The notes under the pieces: model-generated
The model's database searches: none
What the model saw: only the letters and a program-made list of their open reading frames with translations
Told to the model about the DNA's origin: nothing
Assembly (NCBI GenBank): GCA_965277105.1
Contig: OZ255710.1
Location: 1,054,001-1,118,000 of the forward strand
Length of the DNA: 64,000 nt
Reading direction: 5' to 3'
Origin: CAXSBA01 sp965277105
GTDB lineage: Bacteria; Spirochaetota; UBA12135; COTS27; CAXSBA01
Translations under genes and position numbers: made by a program
In this document: positions 58,716 to 64,000 of the stretch, one piece after another
How the letters are laid out: every line of letters starts with the position of its first letter
How positions within the stretch are numbered: the stretch's first letter is position 1

Positions 58716-59726
58716 ATAAACTTAAAAAAAGCAGTCCTAATAACTGGCCCCACTTCCTCAGGCAAAAGCAAACTAGTTCATCGCCTAGCTACTCCAAAAG
58801 ATTTAATTATTAACTGCGACTCTCAGCAGTTTTACCAAGATATTACCATTGGAGTTGCCAAGCCTAGTCCTTATTATTTAAAAAAGTTAAACTACGCTTT
58901 TATTAATTTTTTAGATTTATTAGATAATTATTCCTGCTACCATTTTTTAAAAGATTTAGCCCCTATTATTAATAAAAAACCTTATGAGAAAATTTACTTT
59001 GTAGGTGGAAGTCCTCTCTACCAAGAAGTTTTACTCGAAGGGATAAGCGATGATTTAATTATTAAGCAAGATATCAAAAAAAGAGTCAAACTTGACTTTG
59101 AAAATAAAGGGCTAACTTTTTTATTAAATGAATTAAAAGAAAAAGATTTTACCTATTATCAGCAAGTCGATCAAAAAAACCCTCGTCGAATCCTTCGGGC
59201 TTTAGAAGTAATTCGCAGTGGGGTAAAATTTTCTGCTTTACGGAAGAATAAACAGAAAGCTAATTTAGATATTTTTAAAATAACCATTCTACCTCCGAGG
59301 GAAACCCTTTATAATAATATCAATAAGAGCATTGAAAGTATGTTTGAAAGAGGTTGGATTAGAGAAGTAAAGCAATTAATCAAAAATAAAAAACCAAAAG
59401 AAATTGCTTCAATTAAAGCTATTGGTTATCAAGAAATAATTGAGCTTATTTTAAAAAAAGCAACAAGTTTGCCCACGCTAAAAGAAAAAATCCAACAGAA
59501 AACTAGAAACTACGCTAAGCAACAATTAACCTGGTTCAAGAAAAAAAAAAACGGGATAATTTTTTTACCAGTAACTCAAAAAAAGGATATAATTAAATTT
59601 TACAATAACCCATTGGACAAATGGATTTTAGATTTTTACTTGGAGAATAAAAAACTTTTTTTTTATAACTTTAAAGAGCTAAACATTGCTATAAAAAACT
59701 TTTTTGAAAAATCAACAACCCCTTAA
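58716..59726 (+). CDS. miaA: tRNA dimethylallyltransferase MiaA, no canonical start codon
   Basis: MiaA adds dimethylallyl to A37 of tRNAs reading UNN codons. The frame is intact from the in-frame TAA at 58701 to the stop at 59726. It contains the P-loop GPTSSGKS at 58746-58769, the catalytic DSQQFYQD (DSxQ), GGSPLY, NPRRILRALEV, MFERGWIREV and the C-terminal RNYAKQQLTWF. The region after TAA reads TTT TTT AAA ACG ATA AAC TTA AAA AAA GCA, with no ATG, GTG or TTG. ATA 58716 or ACG 58713 are the only plausible start codons; ATA is given. It overlaps manC by 23 bases. Confidence 0.85.
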   Translation: MNLKKAVLITGPTSSGKSKLVHRLATPKDLIINCDSQQFYQDITIGVAKPSPYYLKKLNYAFINFLDLLDNYSCYHFLKDLAPIINKKPYEKIYFVGGSPLYQEVLLEGISDDLIIKQDIKKRVKLDFENKGLTFLLNELKEKDFTYYQQVDQKNPRRILRALEVIRSGVKFSALRKNKQKANLDIFKITILPPRETLYNNINKSIESMFERGWIREVKQLIKNKKPKEIASIKAIGYQEIIELILKKATSLPTLKEKIQQKTRNYAKQQLTWFKKKKNGIIFLPVTQKKDIIKFYNNPLDKWILDFYLENKKLFFYNFKELNIAIKNFFEKSTTP

Positions 59727-60759
59727 AATCATTATTATGGCTGGTGGCCAAGGAACTCGCTTATGGCCTAAAAGTAACAACACCACTCCCAAGCAGTTCA
59801 ATCGTTTTAGTGGAGAGCAAACCCTACTAGAGCAAACTTATCAAAGGATGCTCCTCTGTACCACGAAAAATAATATTTTCGTTAGCATTAATGAAAAGCA
59901 TCTTGCAATCACTAAAAAGCTTCTACCAGAAATTTCTAAAGCAAACATTATCGTAGAGCCAGAAACCAAAGATACCACTTCGGCTATTTTATTTTCTGCT
60001 CTTCATCAGCAATTTAACTCAGAAGATATTCTTTTTTTTTCTCCAGCTGACCATTACATTAAAGAAGAAAAAAAATTTAAAAAATATATCGAACAAGCTT
60101 GGAAATTAACTCAAACGACTAATCAAATTACTCTTTTTGGAATTAGCCCCACTTTTCCTGCTGACTGCTATGGCTATTTAAAAGTTAATCAAAATCATCA
60201 TAAAAAACATTTGTTTGTTGAGAAATTTATTGAAAAACCTTCTGCTGTTACAGCCAAAACATTTATGCAGAAAAATTATCTATGGAACTCGGGGATGTTT
60301 TTGTTTTCTAAAAAACTTCTTATAGAATTAGCGGAGAAGCATACTCCTGATCACCTTAAAATAGTAAAAGATTATTATAAACTTATAAAAAAATCAAAAG
60401 GAAAAGCTGTTAGCCAATTTAAAAAATTAAAAAAAATATCTTTTGATTATAGCATTATGGAAAAAGTCAAAGGGATTAATTGTCTCCTAGCAAAATTCCT
60501 CTGGGACGATGTTGGCAATTGGAATTCAGTCTATAACCTATCAAAAAAAGATGCTCAAGGAAACTTTTTGCCGGGCAATGTTCAAGCTTTTTCTACTCGT
60601 AACACTTTGGTTGATTTAGAAAATAAAAAACTAAACGTAGTCCTAAATGGCGTTAAAGATATGTTTATCATCCAAAATAAAAATAATATTTATATCGTTA
60701 GTAAAGAAAAAGAAAAATCTACTAAAGAAATTTTAAAAAAATTAAAGGTCTTAAAGTAA
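59704..60759 (+). CDS. manC: Mannose-1-phosphate guanylyltransferase ManC-like
   Basis: A 351-residue nucleotidyltransferase that makes GDP-mannose from mannose 1-phosphate and GTP. The signature MAGGQGTRLWPKSNNTTPKQF is at residues 12 on, followed by FSPADHYI, GYLKVN, FIEKP and WNSGMF. The C-terminal isomerase domain of bifunctional ManC/Pmi is absent, so it is single function. The start is TTG 59704, giving residues before the motif as in relatives; an internal ATG at 59737 would cut into the motif. It overlaps miaA by 23 bases. Confidence 0.88.
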   Translation: MKNQQPLKIIIMAGGQGTRLWPKSNNTTPKQFNRFSGEQTLLEQTYQRMLLCTTKNNIFVSINEKHLAITKKLLPEISKANIIVEPETKDTTSAILFSALHQQFNSEDILFFSPADHYIKEEKKFKKYIEQAWKLTQTTNQITLFGISPTFPADCYGYLKVNQNHHKKHLFVEKFIEKPSAVTAKTFMQKNYLWNSGMFLFSKKLLIELAEKHTPDHLKIVKDYYKLIKKSKGKAVSQFKKLKKISFDYSIMEKVKGINCLLAKFLWDDVGNWNSVYNLSKKDAQGNFLPGNVQAFSTRNTLVDLENKKLNVVLNGVKDMFIIQNKNNIYIVSKEKEKSTKEILKKLKVLK

Positions 60760-61784
60760 TGAGTAAAATAAAAATAGCCGTATTAGGTGCAGGACGTATT
60801 GGGATTCTCCACATCGAAAACATTCTCAATCATTTTCAACACTTAGTAGAAATCAAATATGTTATTGATAATTTCATTTCCCCTACCAATAAAAAATGGG
60901 TTTTAAAAAATCGCTTGCACCTCATTGAAGATCCTCAAAAAGCTTTTAGTGATCCAGAAGTTACTGCTGTGGTAATTGCTAGTCCTACTCATACCCATGC
61001 TGACTATATCATTCAAGCAGCTCAAAAAGGCAAGCATATTTTCTGTGAAAAACCCATCGACCTAATCCCTAAAAATGTAATAAAAGCACTGCAGATCGTT
61101 AAAAAAAATCTGGTTCATCTACAAGTTGGATTTAATCGTCGTTATGACAAAAACTTTCTCAAACTAAAAAAAATGCTAACGCCTAATTTTCTAAAAAATC
61201 TACGCTTCTTAAAAATAACTTCTCGCGACCCCGCTCCACCATCGTTAGATTACTTAAAATCTTCTGGTGGCATTTTTATTGATATGGCTATTCATGACTT
61301 TGATATGATAAACTTTCTTATACCTAACAAAGTGGTTCAGGTAAGCGCCTTAGGCTCAGCCATCATTTTACCAGAGTTAAAAAAATTTTCTGACGTCGAT
61401 GTAGCGATAACTAATTTAATTTTTGACAATGGCATGATAGCAACTATTGATAATAGCCGTGAAGCAATTTATGGATACGATCAACGAATAGAAATACTCG
61501 GGAAAGATGGACTACTGGTTGCTGAAAACGAAAAAAACACAACCGTTCAACTATTCACCAAAAAAGAAGTCAAGCACGATGTCCCTCCTTGGTTTTTTTT
61601 AGAGCGCTACCAAAAATCTTATATTGAAGGATTGGGTTATTTTTTTACAACTATTAATAATCCAAAAAACCAAACTCTTCTAAATGGAGAGAATGGCCTT
61701 ACCGCTCTTTTAATCGCCTTGGCGGCTAAAAAATCTCTTAAAGAAAAAAGAATAGTGAGTGTAAAAGAAATTACTAATGAATAA
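60759..61784 (+). CDS. Gfo/Idh/MocA oxidoreductase, inositol 2-dehydrogenase-like IolG
   Basis: A 341-residue NAD-dependent sugar or polyol dehydrogenase. The Rossmann motif GAGRIG is at residues 10-15, CEKPID holds the catalytic Lys, and GFNRRYDKNF, then TSRDPAPPSLDYLKSSGGIF and DMAIHDFDMINF, are typical of myo-inositol dehydrogenases. The assignment to inositol is inferred from these motifs. It overlaps manC by one base and the DUF2007 gene by eight, so it is in the same unit. No other inositol genes are near. Confidence 0.8.
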   Translation: MSKIKIAVLGAGRIGILHIENILNHFQHLVEIKYVIDNFISPTNKKWVLKNRLHLIEDPQKAFSDPEVTAVVIASPTHTHADYIIQAAQKGKHIFCEKPIDLIPKNVIKALQIVKKNLVHLQVGFNRRYDKNFLKLKKMLTPNFLKNLRFLKITSRDPAPPSLDYLKSSGGIFIDMAIHDFDMINFLIPNKVVQVSALGSAIILPELKKFSDVDVAITNLIFDNGMIATIDNSREAIYGYDQRIEILGKDGLLVAENEKNTTVQLFTKKEVKHDVPPWFFLERYQKSYIEGLGYFFTTINNPKNQTLLNGENGLTALLIALAAKKSLKEKRIVSVKEITNE

Positions 61785-62022
61785 TTATCTAACGCTTATT
61801 GCTCAATTACCAGACACCATTACGGCTAATCTTTTAAAAAGTATTCTAGAAAATAACAATATCTTCGCGACGCTTAGAGGAGAGCACGCCAGTAATGTTT
61901 TACCAATTAACGATAACACTGTAAGCCTTTATGTCCTACAAAACGACATTCCAAAAGTAACAACTATTTTAAAAGAATATGAGAAACGGTTTAAATTCTC
62001 GATTATAACCGATATCGCCTAA
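61777..62022 (+). CDS. DUF2007-like small protein
   Basis: An 81-residue protein of the DUF2007 (putative signal-transducing protein) type. The DTITANLLKSILENNNIFATL start and LYVLQNDIPKVTTILKEY tail fit the pattern of PII-like small proteins. Function is unknown. It overlaps the IolG-like gene and precedes the ABC transporter gene by three bases, so it may be co-regulated with them. Confidence 0.7.
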   Translation: MNNYLTLIAQLPDTITANLLKSILENNNIFATLRGEHASNVLPINDNTVSLYVLQNDIPKVTTILKEYEKRFKFSIITDIA

Positions 62023-62025
62023 AAT

Positions 62026-63888
62026 ATGCGTTTTGTTTTTAAATTTATTTGGGAAGAAAAATTATTATTTTTCTTAAATTTATTTTTCATATTTTTAGCA
62101 ACTTTTTTCCTTGTTTCTCAAATATTCGTTATTGCCAACATTGCTAGCTTTACCATTAACCTAGAAAAAGCTAGGATTATTGTAGAAAATGGGATTAATT
62201 TTAAAAAGACTGATAGCTACTGGAGTGAGCTGTATTACATTTATCAAATTTATCTCAGTGAAGGTAACTTAGGAGTGGCGAATTATGTTCTTTCTTTAAA
62301 GAGCTTTACGATTATTTTTTTGGTGGGAGTAATTATTTTTATTTTCGTCATTTTCTCTCAGTTAGTTTTGTTTTTCAAAGATTACGTCGCTAACTATTTT
62401 GCTAAAAAAGTAGGAGCAAGAATAAGGAAACATTTTTTTGATAAAATGATTTACTTCCCAATATCGTTTTATCGGCAAAAACAAAGTGGAGACATTATAT
62501 CTAGAATAACCAATGATACTGGGGCTATTGAAAATAGTTTGCAAGGTTTTTTTGAACAAGGGATTTTTGGTACTTTTTTTACAGTTGTTGGGCTTGGTAT
62601 TCTTTTATATTTAAACCTACAGTTTAGCATTATTTTATTTATTTTCTTACCAATCATTGTGCTACTAATTAGTTTTATTGCCAAGTTGTTTAAAAGGATT
62701 ACCATTAACATTCAGGAAAAACTCGCTTTAATTACTAATAAGTACAGTGTTACCATTTACGGCATTGATATCATTAAAATTTTTTCTAAAGAAGAATACG
62801 AAAAAAATAAATTCGCAAAGGAAATCAAAGATTATTTAAGACACTCCAAAAAACAACTTTTTTTTCAAAGGATTACTCTGCCCATTAACGAAATTTTAAT
62901 CGTTTTGGCGGTAATTGTCATTGTTCTCTATGGCAGTAATTTGATTTGGCAAGAGCGAATCACTATGGACGTTATGCTAACTTTTGTTTTGATTTTAATT
63001 TATGTCTCGCAGTATATTCAAAGGATTAATCAAGCACTTTTTATTACTAGGAATCAGATTAATGTTGCGAGCGAACGTTTAGTGGAAACCCTTAATCAGT
63101 ATCCTATGGAAAAAACCACCTCTTCTAGTATTACTGATAGCTTCTCTTTTAAAGGCAATACAGAATTTAAAAGAGTATACTTTGGCTATAACGATAATCA
63201 AACAATCTTGCAAGATATATCATTTAAGGTTAAACAGGGAGATTTAGTCGCTATCGTTGGAGGATCAGGACAAGGAAAAACTACTTTAATGCAACTTATC
63301 CCACTGCTATTTTATCCTACTAAAGGAGAAATACTCTACGATAAGAAAAGTCATCTAGAGATTAATTTAAAGCAACTACGAGAAAACATTGCCGTAGTTA
63401 CTCAAGAAAATATTTTATTTCCCGGTACTATTAAAGAGAATATTGAATATGCTAAAGACGAACCCCATGATTTTAACGAAGTTAAAAAAGCAGCTAAAGC
63501 AGCCATGATAGATGATTTTATTGACAGTTTAGAAGAAGGCTATGAAACGCTAATTGGAGAGAGAGGAGTGAAGTTATCGGGGGGACAACGCCAAAGGCTC
63601 TGCATTGCTAGAGCAATTTATAAAAAACCCAGACTGCTCCTTCTAGATGAAGCTACTTCTTCTTTAGACAGCCAATCCGAAGAAAAAATTCAAGTAGCTT
63701 TAAATAATAATTTTTTTGGTAAAATCACTACCTTTATTGTATCTCATCGCTTAAGCACCATTACCAAGGCCAATAAAGTATTAGTAATAGAAAACGGTAA
63801 AATCAAAGAAAGTGGAACTCACAGAAGTCTTTTAGCCAAGAAAAAAATTTACTACCGCTTATTCAAAAATCAGTTAACTAAAAATTAA
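62026..63888 (+). CDS. MsbA-like ABC exporter (permease-ATPase fusion)
   Basis: A 620-residue half-transporter. Six membrane helices are seen in residues 1-340 and the nucleotide-binding domain follows: Walker A GGSGQGKTT near 407-415, signature LSGGQRQRL, Walker B LLLLDEATSSLD, and H-loop VSHRLST. The linker GYNDNQ marks the A-loop start. MsbA-type exporters flip lipid A or phospholipids, and others export drugs. The position after ManC and IolG-like genes is compatible with envelope sugar or lipid handling. Its stop leaves 112 bases to the window edge, with nothing recognised there. Confidence 0.85.
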   Translation: MRFVFKFIWEEKLLFFLNLFFIFLATFFLVSQIFVIANIASFTINLEKARIIVENGINFKKTDSYWSELYYIYQIYLSEGNLGVANYVLSLKSFTIIFLVGVIIFIFVIFSQLVLFFKDYVANYFAKKVGARIRKHFFDKMIYFPISFYRQKQSGDIISRITNDTGAIENSLQGFFEQGIFGTFFTVVGLGILLYLNLQFSIILFIFLPIIVLLISFIAKLFKRITINIQEKLALITNKYSVTIYGIDIIKIFSKEEYEKNKFAKEIKDYLRHSKKQLFFQRITLPINEILIVLAVIVIVLYGSNLIWQERITMDVMLTFVLILIYVSQYIQRINQALFITRNQINVASERLVETLNQYPMEKTTSSSITDSFSFKGNTEFKRVYFGYNDNQTILQDISFKVKQGDLVAIVGGSGQGKTTLMQLIPLLFYPTKGEILYDKKSHLEINLKQLRENIAVVTQENILFPGTIKENIEYAKDEPHDFNEVKKAAKAAMIDDFIDSLEEGYETLIGERGVKLSGGQRQRLCIARAIYKKPRLLLLDEATSSLDSQSEEKIQVALNNNFFGKITTFIVSHRLSTITKANKVLVIENGKIKESGTHRSLLAKKKIYYRLFKNQLTKN

Positions 63889-64000
63889 AAAGTTATTTTA
63901 ATTTTTTTACTACTTATAAGTTTAGCGATTTATAATTCTAGTAATGTCGTTATAATTGACATACACCATAAGAAAAATTAATAACAAAAATCCAAATAAA

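Noticed and set aside
1..64000. CRISPR arrays, insertion sequences, integrases and prophage
   Set aside because: No regularly spaced repeats, transposase or phage genes were seen.

Overview
The window is 64 kb of an AT-rich (about one third G+C by eye, not computed), gene-dense chromosome of a Gram-negative bacterium. The envelope type is inferred from an LptF/LptG-type permease, an RND pump and an MsbA-like ABC transporter. The organism is not resolved. A cyclic-nucleotide-binding protein with a TPR-like tail, a class III cyclase-like protein, FecR and LarA-like proteins, and a PEP carboxylase of the FDGRGGPP type would suit a spirochaete-like or other deep Gram-negative lineage. That is a weak inference. 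There are no transposases, prophage genes, CRISPR arrays or plasmid genes; most of the window is housekeeping.

Layout. 1-2.4 kb (+): tail of a probable 2-hydroxyacid dehydrogenase, then rsmG-parA-parB, a set often found near the origin, although no oriC or parS was recognised. 2.4-7.4 kb (-): der, a succinate-semialdehyde-type dehydrogenase, a TauE-type exporter and a LarA-type racemase in one tight unit. 7.6-18.6 kb (+): Tat-exported PhoX-like protein, small Cys-rich protein, CbiX-like chelatase, MFS transporter, HAD phosphatase, obgE, prpE, then fabG-acpP-fabF-trmB. 18.7-22.7 kb (+): tRNA-Arg, tRNA-His, hisS, ribB, sthA, hemJ. 22.7-28 kb (-): fmt plus an RND pump, and a fabH. 28-36.5 kb (+): J-domain protein, cysE-ppc-DegT aminotransferase, FecR protein, IlvD/Edd dehydratase.

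36.6-39.9 kb holds a lone 5S rRNA, dapD, a cyclase-like protein, a 0.6 kb gene-free gap with candidate RNA structures, tRNA-Thr and a YtxJ-like protein. 40-50.4 kb (+): folC, a short sigma factor, an amidohydrolase, two cyclic-nucleotide-binding proteins, prfA, a HAD phosphatase, then an accessory-looking unit of two tandem SDR paralogues, an NAD-binding protein and an MBL hydrolase. 50.5-52.5 kb: recG. 52.5-58.3 kb (-): a seven-gene unit, M48 peptidase-nadA-gatC-lptG-argD-azlC-azlD. 58.3-64 kb (+): rpoZ-miaA-manC-iolG-DUF2007-ABC exporter.

Themes. Many genes have a TATAAT-like box only 7-9 bases before the start codon and no Shine-Dalgarno sequence, so leaderless or near-leaderless transcripts look common. 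TTG and GTG starts are frequent. miaA is intact but has no ATG, GTG or TTG start in its open frame. The cyclase-like protein and the two nucleotide-binding proteins suggest cAMP-type signalling. The strongest candidates for something undescribed are the structured gap at 38.9-39.46 kb, the miaA start, the leaderless promoter pattern and the SSADH-TauE-LarA unit.
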